64,000 bases of DNA from Rosistilla ulvae (GTDB lineage: Bacteria; Planctomycetota; Planctomycetia; Pirellulales; Pirellulaceae). The DNA lies in the NCBI RefSeq assembly GCF_007741475.1, contig NZ_CP036261.1, forward strand, positions 2,542,001 through 2,606,000, written 5' to 3'. Positions 49,863 through 59,417 of this stretch are shown here, piece after piece; the first letter of the stretch is position 1, and every line of letters begins with the position of its first letter. Made by a program: the position numbers and the translations under genes. The notes under the pieces are model-generated. The model worked only from the letters and a program-made list of their open reading frames with translations. It did no database searches and was not told the DNA's origin.

Positions 49863-50567
49863 ATGTTGCTGAAGAATCGTTTTGTACAAAGTCTTGGTGG
49901 TGGTCGCTTGGAACAAGTGGGCACGGGACTCGTCTCGTTCTTGCAGCGTCAATCTCTCGGTGCGCACAAGTCTCCCGAAAAGATCGCGATGATCAAAAAA
50001 ATGCGTCGCGACGTCCGGGGTGGTCCGCTGACAAATGAAGCGTTTTTATTGCATTCGCTCGCCAAAGCGCAGAGCAAGTTGGCGGGTGATTTTGCAGAGG
50101 TCGGCGTATTTCGCGGCGGATCGGCAAGGATGCTTTGCGAAGGAAAAGGGGACAAGGCGCTTCATTTGTTCGATACGTTTGCGGGCTTGCCCGAAGGGAC
50201 CGATATCGATGGCGGGGTTTTTCGTCCAGCCCAGTATGCTTGCAGCAAAGACCGAGTGCAGGCGTATCTGAAGGATTGTAAAAACGTCCATTATCATCAG
50301 GGGCTGTTCCCCGATTCGGTCATCGATGATGAAGAGATCAAACAGAAGAAGTTTGCACTCGCCCATTTTGATGTCGATCTCTACGAAGGAACCAAAGCTT
50401 GCCTCGAGTTCTTTTATCCGCGGATGGTTCCCGGTGGGATTTTGATCTCTCACGACTATTCGATTCTCGATGGCGTGAGCGAAGCGTTCCATGAGTTTCT
50501 GGCCGACAAGCCGGAATGGTTGATCGATATCCCAACCACTCAGTGCATGATTGTGAAGCTGCCCTAA
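49863..50567 (+). CDS. TylF/macrocin-type O-methyltransferase
   Basis: A 234-residue class I SAM methyltransferase of the TylF/MycF type. Motifs: SKLAGDFAEVGVFRGGSARML (SAM loop), LHLFDTFAGLPEGTDID, and FALAHFDVDLYEGTKACLEFFYPRMVPGGILISHDYSILDG, which carries the metal-binding aspartates. Family members methylate sugar hydroxyls. It is 86 nt downstream of the AI-2E gene on the same strand. A glycan sugar is the likely acceptor, linked to the polysaccharide genes 20 kb away only by theme. Confidence 0.83.
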   Translation: MLLKNRFVQSLGGGRLEQVGTGLVSFLQRQSLGAHKSPEKIAMIKKMRRDVRGGPLTNEAFLLHSLAKAQSKLAGDFAEVGVFRGGSARMLCEGKGDKALHLFDTFAGLPEGTDIDGGVFRPAQYACSKDRVQAYLKDCKNVHYHQGLFPDSVIDDEEIKQKKFALAHFDVDLYEGTKACLEFFYPRMVPGGILISHDYSILDGVSEAFHEFLADKPEWLIDIPTTQCMIVKLP

Positions 50568-50582
50568 TCACGGAATGCCACG

Positions 50583-50604
50583 GGGCGTCTGCCTGGAGAC
50601 GCCC
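50583..50604. terminator. GC-rich hairpin between convergent genes
   Basis: GGGCGTCT and AGACGCCC form an 8-bp perfect stem with a 6-nt loop, 16 nt after the plus-strand methyltransferase stop and 13 nt before the minus-strand gene's stop. It can serve both strands, but there is no poly-T. Confidence 0.6.
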
Positions 50605-50617
50605 GCAATCGCTGTGC

Positions 50618-51931
50618 CTAGACTCGCAAGAAGATCCGCTGACGATACAGCCAGTAGGCGATCAGCCAGAAGACGATCATCGCACTGATGGGAGCGACCA
50701 ACGCGCCCCACATTTGACTGTCGAATGCGCCCGGCAGTACGCGTTCGATCAGGCCGCCAAAGTGGGCTTCGACTCGCCCGGCGGTCCAGCCGCGAATCAA
50801 CTGGCCCATCATATACATCAGCAGCGAATTGACGCCGATCACAACCAGCGGGAAGGCAAGCTTCCGCAGCGGCAACAGATCGAACAGCAGATAAAACAGG
50901 GCGAGCATCGCGATCACATAGCCGCCGCTGAAGAGAGTCCACGACGGCGTCCAGATCCGTTTGACGATCGGGCAGATCGTTTCGCCCGCTGCGATCCCCA
51001 GCCCATAGGTGACCGCTGCCATCAACAACAAGATGCCAAACTTGCGCCACGGCGAGGTTGGCTCGATCAACAGCCGGCCGCACAAGACGCCCAACAGCAT
51101 CGTAGCCATCGATGGGATGAAGTTTAGGGTCACATAGCCTCCTTGGTTGCGAAGGAACTCTTCGTCGCGAGGCAACGCGTTGAGCAACCGCAGATCGACT
51201 TGATGTGCGATGTTGGCATTCTTGGACCACGGCTTCCAGGTTCCTTCAAAGACGGTCTCGGGCGTTGCCGCGACCGCATTGAAATCGTAGTTCGCCGGAA
51301 GGTCGTAGACTTTGAAGAACAGCCCGTAGCCGATCAGGATCAAGCCGATCGCAACGACTTGCCAGCCCCATCGCAGCGGCAGCATCAGATAGACAAAGAA
51401 GTAGCCCAGGCCGATCTGCGACAGCACGTTGACGAAGGTCCAGTTCGTCGCATCGCGACTGGCCGACTGCAAAAAGACGCCCAACAAGATCAGCACAACC
51501 GCGCGGATCAAGGCGTGCATGTGGCGGGAAAAATCGGACTGCCCCGAACTCTCGCGGCGAGCGAAGGAGAAGGGCATCGCGACGCCGACCATAAACATGA
51601 AGGCGGGCTGAATCAGATCCCAGGGGGAGACGCCATAGCGATGGAACTGGCTGATCCATTCGGGATGATGAAAGTACCAGCCGATGTTGGTCCAGATGCC
51701 GCGGTCCAGGATGTTCCAGATCGGAGCCGATTCGGGCAACGATGCCAAACGAGCGATCCCAAAACCGTTGGCGGCCAACAGCAACATGATGAAGCCGCGA
51801 TAGGCGTCCAGCGAGACGAGACGTCTGGACGACGCGGCAGCCACGGGGGCGGCTGACATCTTCGGCGGCTGGGAACCGGGCAGACGACTCATCAAGCTTT
51901 CCGACGACGCGTTTTTCACGGTCGATGACAT
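50618..51931 (-). CDS. DUF5009/HGSNAT-like membrane acyltransferase
   Basis: A 437-residue polytopic membrane protein. It begins with a polar 35-residue N-terminus, then RRLVSLDAYRGFIMLLLAANGFG, the R-x-x-S-x-D-xx-RG motif of heparan-alpha-glucosaminide N-acetyltransferase-like (DUF5009/DUF1624) proteins, followed by about ten helices (for example IQPAFMFMVGVAMPFSFARR and LVVIGVNSLLMYMMGQLI). It probably acetylates an exported sugar, taking the acyl group across the membrane. It is convergent to the TylF-type gene. Substrate unknown. Confidence 0.83.
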   Translation of the reverse strand: MSSTVKNASSESLMSRLPGSQPPKMSAAPVAAASSRRLVSLDAYRGFIMLLLAANGFGIARLASLPESAPIWNILDRGIWTNIGWYFHHPEWISQFHRYGVSPWDLIQPAFMFMVGVAMPFSFARRESSGQSDFSRHMHALIRAVVLILLGVFLQSASRDATNWTFVNVLSQIGLGYFFVYLMLPLRWGWQVVAIGLILIGYGLFFKVYDLPANYDFNAVAATPETVFEGTWKPWSKNANIAHQVDLRLLNALPRDEEFLRNQGGYVTLNFIPSMATMLLGVLCGRLLIEPTSPWRKFGILLLMAAVTYGLGIAAGETICPIVKRIWTPSWTLFSGGYVIAMLALFYLLFDLLPLRKLAFPLVVIGVNSLLMYMMGQLIRGWTAGRVEAHFGGLIERVLPGAFDSQMWGALVAPISAMIVFWLIAYWLYRQRIFLRV

Positions 51932-52262
51932 GAGGGGGAACTTTCGTTGCAGTGGGAGGACTGGAACTGGAGGGCGTTGCCGCTTTTTTAGCTTGGCTCA
52001 TCGCGTTTGTAAAACGGATCGATGGTCGAGGATTCGGATTATGACGATTGCGACACGACACCGCAAAACCGTGCCAACCGATTCGAGCATTCGATGCGGC
52101 GAGGGAACCCGTAATTCCGATAACGTCAACGATCCCGGAACACCTTGCCCCACGCGGCGCGACATCGCGCGGGTTCCCCGTGGACGGTGAGGCGAGAGCC
52201 GGCGAACCGCTGCAGCCGTTGCGCCGCTTGCTGCAGCACCACTCCATCCCTCGATCCACCTC
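51932..52262. other. Divergent gap between DUF5009 and GT87 genes
   Basis: About 330 bp with promoters for both neighbours. A minus-strand frame spans it, but its product has no protein-like character. No repeat or RNA recognised. Confidence 0.45.
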
Positions 52263-53531
52263 ATGACCGCCCCGACGCCCCCCGCCGCCAATCGATCCCC
52301 GTCGACCGGGCGAGCGGTTGGTGCTGCGACATTGTTGGCGATCTTGGTCGTTTGTTTGATCGCGGCGACAGCCAGCAACTTCCGCCGCGAAACAGAGCCG
52401 CGGGAGAGTGCGTTGGGGGGAGATTTTCTGCAGGAATGGATCGGGGGACGGCTGGTCGCCCGCGGCGATGCCGACTTGCTGTACGACCCGGCAACGACCG
52501 ACCAAATGCAGCACGACGCGGCGTTGGTGGGGTTCGAGTGGCCCGAGTCGGAGTATTATCCGATGGTCTATCCGCCCGCTTGGTACGCAGCGATCAGTCC
52601 GTTGTCGCGGATCGAATACCCGAACGCGTGTTGCGTCTGGCTGGCACTGTTGGCAACCAGTTTGCCGGCACTCGCTTGGCTGATGTCGCGAGGTTTACAG
52701 TTAAGAACGGGGCAGGTGGTTGCGATCCTGATCGGCCTGGTCATCTTTCCGCCGGCGATGCAGAGCCTGGTGATGGGACAGAAGAGTCTGCTGTGGCTGG
52801 GCGTTTGGGTCGGAGTGTTCGTATTGTGCCGCAGCGGCCGCGAGGGCTGGGGCGGGACGTTGTTTGGTTTGATGTTGATGAAGCCGATCGTGGTTCCCGT
52901 GATGATCGGAATGATGATTGTGCGGCGGCGATGGTCCTTTGTCTTCGCCGCCGCCGGGTCGGCCGCGACGATCGCAGCGGCGTCGTTGTTGTTTGTTCCG
53001 GTCAGCAGTTGGATCGACTACGTCGGCGTTGTCGCTGGCGTGGGAACGTATCATCAAACCGCAGGCTACTCCGCCGATCTCGCTCAGAATTTGGGAGCGT
53101 TGTTGTTGACAGCAACCGGCCCCCATCGAGCCGTCTACTGGGGCCTGTTTGCCGCCGGCGCGGCGATCGTGATCGTGCTGATGGGACGCGCCGCGCGAAT
53201 CGGCCAAGCGCAAATCGCTTCGCCGCAGAGCGTTCCCCGGTTGGACGATCGGTTTTGGATCGCGACGGTGTTGGGGACGATCCTGTTGAGCCCTCACTAC
53301 TTTGCCTACGACCTGACATTGCTGGGATTGCTGCCGATCGCGATCGCGTGCCAGGGCCGGTTGGGCGAAGCGATGCCTTGGATCGTCGCCTGTTTTATCG
53401 CGACCGCGGTCAACGATTCGGTCGTACAAACCCTTGGCTTTCCGCCAACGCCTGTCGTCTTGTTGGCGATGCTGGCGTGGTACGGTCGGCCGCCGATGAC
53501 GCTAGTTGCTGGCTGTCCGGCGGGACGCTAG
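52263..53531 (+). CDS. GT87 (DUF2029) membrane glycosyltransferase
   Basis: A 422-residue GT-C-type protein with about nine helices. ESALGGDFLQEWIGGRLVARGDADLLYD carries the first-loop acidic residue (GGDF), and PMVYPPAWYAAISPL, SLVMGQKSLLWLGVWVG and GTILLSPHYFAYDLTLLGLLP are typical of the GT87 mannosyltransferase family. It uses a polyprenyl-phosphate sugar donor outside the membrane. ATG 52263 begins a Pro-rich cytoplasmic leader and is accepted. It is followed 49 nt later by pdxH on the same strand. Confidence 0.85.
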   Translation: MTAPTPPAANRSPSTGRAVGAATLLAILVVCLIAATASNFRRETEPRESALGGDFLQEWIGGRLVARGDADLLYDPATTDQMQHDAALVGFEWPESEYYPMVYPPAWYAAISPLSRIEYPNACCVWLALLATSLPALAWLMSRGLQLRTGQVVAILIGLVIFPPAMQSLVMGQKSLLWLGVWVGVFVLCRSGREGWGGTLFGLMLMKPIVVPVMIGMMIVRRRWSFVFAAAGSAATIAAASLLFVPVSSWIDYVGVVAGVGTYHQTAGYSADLAQNLGALLLTATGPHRAVYWGLFAAGAAIVIVLMGRAARIGQAQIASPQSVPRLDDRFWIATVLGTILLSPHYFAYDLTLLGLLPIAIACQGRLGEAMPWIVACFIATAVNDSVVQTLGFPPTPVVLLAMLAWYGRPPMTLVAGCPAGR

Positions 53532-53580
53532 GCTGACCTTTTGCATTCATTTAACGCCCCTTTTATTCCAGGAACTACGC

Positions 53581-54219
53581 GTGGATCTTTCAGAGCTTCG
53601 ACAAGAGTATGCCGGGCAACCATTGGATGTCGATTCGGTCGATCCGAATCCCTTCCAACAGTTCACCGCTTGGTTTGACCAGGCGTCGACGGCTGAACTG
53701 TTGGAACCCAACGCGATGGTTCTTGCGACAGTCGATGCCGACGGGCGACCGAGCCAACGCACCGTGTTGTTGAAGTACTTCGACGAATCGGGATTCGTCT
53801 TCTTCACGAACTACGGCAGCCGCAAGGCGCAACAGATCGCCGCCAACTCGCACGTCTCGTTACTGTTCCAATGGTTGCCGCTGCACCGCCAAGTCGAGGT
53901 AAGCGGCGTCGCGACGAAGGTCTCGTCGGCGGAATCACTGAAATATTTTCTGAAGCGGCCACGGGAAAGCCAGTTGGGGGCGTGGGTCTCGCGGCAGAGC
54001 GAAGTCGTCTCGCATCGCCAGTTGTTAGAGGCGAAGTTGAACGAGATGAAAACTCGCTTTGGCAAGGGAGAGATTCCACTGCCGAGCTTCTGGGGAGGCT
54101 ATCGCATCGTCCCCACGCGACTCGAATTCTGGCAGGGAGGCCCCGGGCGACTGCACGATCGGATCGAGTTCCGTAGCGATGGCCAAGGGGGCTGGGGACG
54201 CAGTCGCTTATCCCCCTAA
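53581..54219 (+). CDS. pdxH: Pyridoxamine 5'-phosphate oxidase
   Basis: A 212-residue FMN enzyme that makes PLP from pyridoxamine/pyridoxine 5'-phosphate. Motifs: DPNPFQQFTAWFDQA, AMVLATVDADGRPSQRTVLLKYFDESGFVFFTNYGSRKAQQI (FMN binding, RxVLLK), HRQVEVSGVATKVS, and the C-terminal GGYRIVPTRLEFWQGGPGRLHDRIEF, where the RLHDR motif ends in the substrate-binding Arg/His. The GTG at 53581 (VDLSELRQEY) with AGGA upstream is chosen over a 25-codon extension into the GT87 gene end. Length matches the family. Confidence 0.92.
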   Translation: MDLSELRQEYAGQPLDVDSVDPNPFQQFTAWFDQASTAELLEPNAMVLATVDADGRPSQRTVLLKYFDESGFVFFTNYGSRKAQQIAANSHVSLLFQWLPLHRQVEVSGVATKVSSAESLKYFLKRPRESQLGAWVSRQSEVVSHRQLLEAKLNEMKTRFGKGEIPLPSFWGGYRIVPTRLEFWQGGPGRLHDRIEFRSDGQGGWGRSRLSP

Positions 54220-54341
54220 GTGAGTACCGGCTCTCGAGTTGCCGCAAAACCGGTGTGGTAATTGCTCGACGGGGCGGTGTAAGATGGATCGATTGACTAG
54301 GCCCGGACCGCTTCGTTAACCCAAACCCACCATTTTCGCCA

Positions 54342-55337
54342 ATGTATCGAAAAGCATCTATTTCATCTGTACTGGCAGTTGGTTTTCTCGTTCTTTTGTG
54401 CGGTCGGGCAAACGCACAACAATCATGGGCCAAGGGGCTGTTTGTCGAAACCCAACATGATTTCGGAGCTGTCAGTAAGGGATCGAATGCCGAGTTCCAC
54501 TTCGACTTCAAGAACACGCTCGACAAAGACATCCTGATCACCAAGTTGCGAACCAGTTGCGGTTGCACGCAGCCATCGATCGCCAAAGGTCGCATCGCGC
54601 CGGGCGAATCGGGGTCGGTGGTGGCGAAGTTCAATACAACTTCTTTTACCGGTCAGAAATCGGCGGTCGTGACCGTCGTGTTCGCTGAACCGGCGCATAC
54701 CGAAGTGCAGTTAAACGTGTCGGGTTTTATCCGCACCGATGTCGTGGTCGAGCCCGCAGAAGTCAACTTTGGTTCGTTCCGCGATGGCGATGCGAAGCCG
54801 GTCACGCTGAAAATTTCTTACACCGGAAACCAGGCCTGGCAGATCCAGGATGTTCGCAGCCAATTCAGCCAGTTGCAGGTGTCGTTGCAACGACGTGAGA
54901 AGTCGGCTCGCGGAGTTTCCTATGAGATGAAGGTTGGTCTTCGAAAGGATGCACCGATTGGTGAATTCCGCGAACGCATGACGTTGATCACCAACGAAGA
55001 AAAGACGCCGACGATCGCCTTGGAAGTGATCGGCCGGGTCGAACCCGATCTGATCCTGACCCCGGCGTCGCTGAATCTCGGCTCGGTCCCCAAGGGGGGA
55101 ATGGTCAGCAAACGATTGGTGCTTCGCGGCCCCGAGGCGTTTGAGGTCAAAGAGATCAAGTGCAAGGACCTGCGATTTCAGTTCACCAAGCCCGAGGGAA
55201 AGAAGAAGTTGCATTTCGTGAACGTGCAGTTCGCGTCGGGACAGGTTCCCGGAAAGATCTTCGATTCGATCGAGATTCAAACCGATCTCAACGGCGGCAG
55301 CGACGCAACCTGTTCCGTGTCGGGCGAAGTTTTGTAG
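54342..55337 (+). CDS. DUF1573 domain secreted protein
   Basis: A 331-residue exported protein with a signal peptide MYRKASISSVLAVGFLVLLCGRANAQ. A DUF1573 immunoglobulin-like domain follows: VETQHDFGAVSKGSNAEFHFDFKNTLDKDILITKLRTSCGCTQPSIAKGRIAPGESGSVVAKFN, with the family's SCGCT motif. The remaining ~200 residues form two or three more beta-sandwich repeats (NFGSFRDGDAKPVTLKISY; LNLGSVPKGGMVSKRLVLR). The function is unknown; in planctomycetes such proteins are abundant and periplasmic. It is 32 nt upstream of the enoyl-CoA hydratase gene and probably cotranscribed with it. Confidence 0.88.
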   Translation: MYRKASISSVLAVGFLVLLCGRANAQQSWAKGLFVETQHDFGAVSKGSNAEFHFDFKNTLDKDILITKLRTSCGCTQPSIAKGRIAPGESGSVVAKFNTTSFTGQKSAVVTVVFAEPAHTEVQLNVSGFIRTDVVVEPAEVNFGSFRDGDAKPVTLKISYTGNQAWQIQDVRSQFSQLQVSLQRREKSARGVSYEMKVGLRKDAPIGEFRERMTLITNEEKTPTIALEVIGRVEPDLILTPASLNLGSVPKGGMVSKRLVLRGPEAFEVKEIKCKDLRFQFTKPEGKKKLHFVNVQFASGQVPGKIFDSIEIQTDLNGGSDATCSVSGEVL

Positions 55338-55369
55338 TCGATCCCATCTTGCCAGGAGTTGCTGATACC

Positions 55370-56155
55370 GTGCCCGCAGTCAATGTTCAAGTCAATGCGC
55401 CCAGCGGCACGATCCAGCTGACGCGTCCCGATCAACGCAACGCCTTGGATCGTTCGGCGATCGAAGAACTCTCGCAAGCCTTCTTCGATCTGCATCAGGA
55501 AAAACAGGTCCGCGGTGTGATCCTGACGGCCAGCGGCGCTCATTTCTGTGCGGGGTTGGATCTGAAACAGATGCATCAAACGGCCAGCGGTGATCCGCAG
55601 TCGGCGCTTGGTGCATGGCACGACGATTGGACGCAACTTAGAGATCTACTGGAAACGATGTTGCGTTTCCCCAAACCGATCATCGCCGCCGTCGATGGAA
55701 CCGCGTTGGGGGCCGGGTTCGGACTCGCCCTGGCCGCCGACTTGATCGTCGCCACCCCTTCGGCAAGTTTTGGCGTTCCTGCCGTCCGCAGAGGATTGAT
55801 CAGTGGCGTCGTCTCTCCGCTGCTCTGCTTCCGTGGCGGCGGCAAGACGGCAGCTCGGATGATGCTGACCGGCGAACAGATCGACGCCGCAAAAGCGTTG
55901 CGATTGAACTTGATCGATGAAATCGTCGATGCCGACAAAATCTGGGTCCGCGCCAACCAGTTGGTTGTCGACTGTGCAGCCGCGCCGGCCGAAGCGATTC
56001 AATTGAGCAAGCGGTTGCTGAATGAAACCGTCGGTGAAACGCTGTTGATGCAGATGTCGGTTGGGGCTGCGATGGGAGCGACCGCGTGCACGACCGAAGC
56101 GGCAGCCGAGGGCTTGGCTGCGTTTACAGAGAAGCGCGACCCGAATTGGCCGTAG
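55370..56155 (+). CDS. Enoyl-CoA hydratase/isomerase family protein
   Basis: A 261-residue crotonase-fold enzyme. VPAVNVQVNAPSGTIQLTRPDQRNALDRSAIEEL is the N-terminal motif, GAHFCAGLDLKQMHQ carries the first oxyanion-hole residues, KPIIAAVDGTALGAGFGLALAADLIVATPSASFGVPAVRRGLISGVVSPLL is the second (GAGFGLALAAD), and the glutamate pair of hydratases is not obvious here (SGVVS in place of PGxxGT), so an isomerase or other crotonase activity is possible. The GTG at 55370 follows AGGAG; the frame opens far upstream inside the DUF1573 gene and that part is rejected. Confidence 0.85.
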   Translation: MPAVNVQVNAPSGTIQLTRPDQRNALDRSAIEELSQAFFDLHQEKQVRGVILTASGAHFCAGLDLKQMHQTASGDPQSALGAWHDDWTQLRDLLETMLRFPKPIIAAVDGTALGAGFGLALAADLIVATPSASFGVPAVRRGLISGVVSPLLCFRGGGKTAARMMLTGEQIDAAKALRLNLIDEIVDADKIWVRANQLVVDCAAAPAEAIQLSKRLLNETVGETLLMQMSVGAAMGATACTTEAAAEGLAAFTEKRDPNWP

Positions 56156-56313
56156 TGCCAGGTTGATCCGGACTTCGCGGTGATCTTCAAGCCGCTGGTA
56201 TTGCTTACGGATCGCTCGGGCGGAGCGAGCGACCACTGAAAAATAGTGGTCCGCTGCGGTGTTCCATCGGCCTTTGGGAAACATTAACCTATGCGGTTTC
56301 GATTCCCCCAGAG

Positions 56314-57879
56314 GTGCCGATAGTGACCGACAAATTGCCTGAGACGCTCGATCCGCCAACCCATCGCCTTGGCATGTTACGCTTTGCTGGGCCCGGCATG
56401 ATCGTGGCCGGATCGATCGTTGGTTCGGGCGAATTGATCGCGACGACCAAGACGGGAGCCGAAGCGGGGTTTCTGCTGCTGTGGCTGATCCTGCTGGGAT
56501 GTGTGGTCAAGGTCTTTGCCCAGGTAGAGTTTGGCCGCTATGCACTCAGCAGTGGCAAGACGACGCTCGACGCTCTCTCGGAAGTCCCCGGACCACGAAT
56601 CGAAGGCCGCGGCAATTGGTTGGTCTGGTTTTGGTTCGCGATGTGGTTCGCGTCGATCGGGCAACTGGGAGGGATCGTCGGTGGTGTTGGCCAATCGCTG
56701 GCGATCAGCATCCCGTTGACTGTGCAAGGATCTTTGTACAACGAGGCGGAGGATGCGCGGATCAGTCGACAATTGGTGCAGGTCCGGTCGATCGAAAACG
56801 CACAAGAGGGAGCGGAAACCGCACACGAGGCAGCTCAAGCTGAAGCCCTCATCGCAGAATACGCCGAGCAGTATGGCGCGACGGAAACGACAGGGCCGGC
56901 GAAGTTGAATCCGCCGCCGGATGCCAAGATCTGGGCGGCGATCGTCGCCGTTATCACTTGCGGGCTGTTGGTGGTGGGGCGCTACAGCATGATCCAGTCG
57001 CTGTCGATCACGCTGGTGACCGGATTCACGCTACTAACGATTTACAATCTATTTCAACTGCAAACGCAACCCGATTGGAGCGTGAAATGGACAGAGTTTG
57101 TCTCGGGGTTGCGGGGCAACATGCCGGCCAATTCGGGTGGTGTCTCGCCGCTGGTCACCGCGTTGGCGACGTTTGGCATCATCGGTGTTGGGGCCGCGGA
57201 ATTGATCGTCTATCCGTACTGGTGCTTGGAAAAAGGTTACGGTCGGTTCACCGGTCCACGCGATGAAACGCCGCAATGGCACGCCCGAGCGAAGGGCTGG
57301 ATGAAGGTGATGCGGTTGGATGCCTGGGGTTCGATGATCGTCTACACCTTTTCGACGATGGTCTTCTATCTGTTGGGGGCGGCGACGTTGCATCGGGCCG
57401 ACCTCAACCCCAGCAAGGATCACATGGTTCGCACGTTGGCGACGATGTTCCATCCGGTGTTTGGCAACTGGGCCTCGATTCTGTTCCTGTTTGGCGCCTT
57501 TGCCGTGCTCTATTCGACCTACTTCGTCGCCAACGCCAGCCACGCGAGAACGTTTTCCGACGCGATCCGCGTGATGGGGTTCATCCGCAGCGATGAGGCG
57601 ACCCAGCGACGTTGGGTCCGAATCCTCAGCGGATTGTTCCCGATGCTGTGTCTTGTTTTGTATTTGATGTATCCCAACCCTGTCCATCTGGTGTTGTTGA
57701 GCGGGCTGATGCAAGGCTTGATGCTACCGATGCTGGGCGGGGCCGCGTTATTCTTCCGCTATCGACGCAGCATTGCCGGGCTCGAACCGGGACTGCTGTG
57801 GGATCACTGTTTGTGGTTGTCGGTCTTTGCGATGTATGTGACCGGAATCTGGACAGTTTATTCGAATCTGGTTGATTAG
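56314..57879 (+). CDS. Nramp-fold transporter with non-canonical metal motifs
   Basis: A 521-residue member of the Nramp/LeuT-like fold. The first helix reads RFAGPGMIVAGSIVGSGELIATTKTGAEAG; canonical Nramp has the metal-binding DPGN motif at the place where GSGE occurs here. The sixth-helix motif (MPH) is also absent, with GIIGVGAAELIVYPYWCLEKGY in its place. A hydrophilic insertion of about 60 residues (about 145-205, EAEDARISRQLVQVRSIEN) separates early and middle helices. The substrate is thus unlikely to be Mn/Fe through the classical site. The frame starts at GTG 56314, with a second GTG at 56323; a weak RBS leaves this open. Confidence 0.82.
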   Translation: MPIVTDKLPETLDPPTHRLGMLRFAGPGMIVAGSIVGSGELIATTKTGAEAGFLLLWLILLGCVVKVFAQVEFGRYALSSGKTTLDALSEVPGPRIEGRGNWLVWFWFAMWFASIGQLGGIVGGVGQSLAISIPLTVQGSLYNEAEDARISRQLVQVRSIENAQEGAETAHEAAQAEALIAEYAEQYGATETTGPAKLNPPPDAKIWAAIVAVITCGLLVVGRYSMIQSLSITLVTGFTLLTIYNLFQLQTQPDWSVKWTEFVSGLRGNMPANSGGVSPLVTALATFGIIGVGAAELIVYPYWCLEKGYGRFTGPRDETPQWHARAKGWMKVMRLDAWGSMIVYTFSTMVFYLLGAATLHRADLNPSKDHMVRTLATMFHPVFGNWASILFLFGAFAVLYSTYFVANASHARTFSDAIRVMGFIRSDEATQRRWVRILSGLFPMLCLVLYLMYPNPVHLVLLSGLMQGLMLPMLGGAALFFRYRRSIAGLEPGLLWDHCLWLSVFAMYVTGIWTVYSNLVD

Positions 57880-57940
57880 CGTTACCGAAGCGGTGCAGAT
57901 TGTTCGACGACCTCTTCCTGTCTGGATTCGTGCCGCCGGT

Positions 57941-59329
57941 TTAAGAGGTCATTTGAGGCGTACTTTCATTGGATTGGTAACGTTCCAACAAGCGGTAGAG
58001 CTTGCGACGGTGAATCCCTAGCTTCCGAGCCGCACTGGCTTTGTTACCATTTTCCTTGGCAAGAACTTCCAGGACGTGGGCTTTGGAAATATCATCCAAC
58101 GCGACCGTATCGTTACTGTCGTGGTCGCACACGGCGAACGCGGGCTTCCTGTCACCGGTGTCGATCTGCGAGACTTCTTTCACACCGCTGGCAATCTCGT
58201 TTGGAAGATCGTCCAGCGTGATCGTGTCGTTATCAGCCAGTACCGTCGCGCGTTGCAGAACGTTACTCAACTGGCGGACATTCCCCGGCCAGTCGTAACG
58301 ATTCAGCGCCTTGCGGGCAGCGGGATCGACCTGCCAGGGCGAAGCGAGAAAGTAATCGACCAAGCGATCGATGTCTCCGCTGCGCTGGCACAACGGGGGC
58401 ATGTGAACGGATAGCACATTGATACGGTAATAGAGATCCTCGCGGAAGTTCCCCGCCTGCACCTCCGCCGCCAGATCGCGGTTGGTCGCCACGATGATCC
58501 GCACCCTAACATTTCGTTCTGTGTGTCCTCCGATGCGACGCATCGAACCATCTTCGAGGACTCTCAACAGCTTGGGTTGCAGGGCGAGTGGAAGTTCGCC
58601 GATTTCGTCGATGAACAACGTGCCGCCGTCGGCGATTTCAAACAACCCCGGTTTTTCGGTCGTCGCCCCTGTGAATGAACCCTTTTGATGACCAAACAAT
58701 TCGCTCTCGACCAACAGTTCGGGGAGGGCGGCGCAGTTGATCGTTACAAAAGGCTGATCGCACAGTTTGCTGTGTTGTTGAACGGCGCGGGCCACAACCT
58801 CTTTCCCTGTGCCGCTGGCCCCTTGAATCAGGACCGGTTTATCGGTCGGGGCGATTCGGTGGATCAAACGCACGACGTCGCGCATCGCTGGCGATTCGCC
58901 AACCAACGTCAACGGAGGCCTTCGCCGGGCGCGGGCTGGTTTATTCTTCAGACACGCTTGCCGCTGCTGGCACGCCGCTTGACAGCGTTCCTCGAGCTCT
59001 CCCATCGAGCACGGTTTCGTCAGGTAGCCAAATGCTCCCATCTGGATCGCCAAGACCGCCGATTCGATCGTCCCTTCTCCGGTCAGGATGATCACCTCCA
59101 TCTTGCCGCTCGCCTGCACGCGTTGCAACAACTCCAGTCCCGACATGCCCGGCATGTTCAGGTCGAAGACGGCGATATCAAAATCACGTTTTTCGCACTG
59201 GCTGATCGCTTCGGCTCCGCTTGAAACCGCGGTCACGTGATGCCCCTTAAATTGCATCCAGCGCACAAACGCATCGCGAAAGACGGCGTCGTCGTCGACG
59301 AGCAATAAGTTCATGGATCTATCTGGCAT
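57941..59329 (-). CDS. Sigma-54-dependent NtrC-type response regulator
   Basis: A 462-residue three-domain activator. The receiver domain (7-120) has the phospho-acceptor Asp56 in [13 protein letters not shown] and the Lys in GYLTKPCS. The AAA+ domain has Walker A GASGTGK (170-176), the sigma-54 contact loop GSFTGA (217-222, a common variant of GAFTGA), and Walker [12 protein letters not shown]-terminal Fis-type HTH contains [22 protein letters not shown]. It should activate sigma-54 promoters when phosphorylated. No histidine kinase is adjacent; the next genes are Ser/Thr kinases. Start ATG 59329 or 59314 (MNLLLVDDD) is not resolved. Confidence 0.93.
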   Translation of the reverse strand: MPDRSMNLLLVDDDAVFRDAFVRWMQFKGHHVTAVSSGAEAISQCEKRDFDIAVFDLNMPGMSGLELLQRVQASGKMEVIILTGEGTIESAVLAIQMGAFGYLTKPCSMGELEERCQAACQQRQACLKNKPARARRRPPLTLVGESPAMRDVVRLIHRIAPTDKPVLIQGASGTGKEVVARAVQQHSKLCDQPFVTINCAALPELLVESELFGHQKGSFTGATTEKPGLFEIADGGTLFIDEIGELPLALQPKLLRVLEDGSMRRIGGHTERNVRVRIIVATNRDLAAEVQAGNFREDLYYRINVLSVHMPPLCQRSGDIDRLVDYFLASPWQVDPAARKALNRYDWPGNVRQLSNVLQRATVLADNDTITLDDLPNEIASGVKEVSQIDTGDRKPAFAVCDHDSNDTVALDDISKAHVLEVLAKENGNKASAARKLGIHRRKLYRLLERYQSNESTPQMTS

Positions 59330-59417
59330 TTGAGGGTTTCACTAGTTTTGTTTCGACGCCACGGTTCGTCGAAAAGGTACAAATAAAATTGGGTCATGCA
59401 TCGGAAATGGGTTTCGG

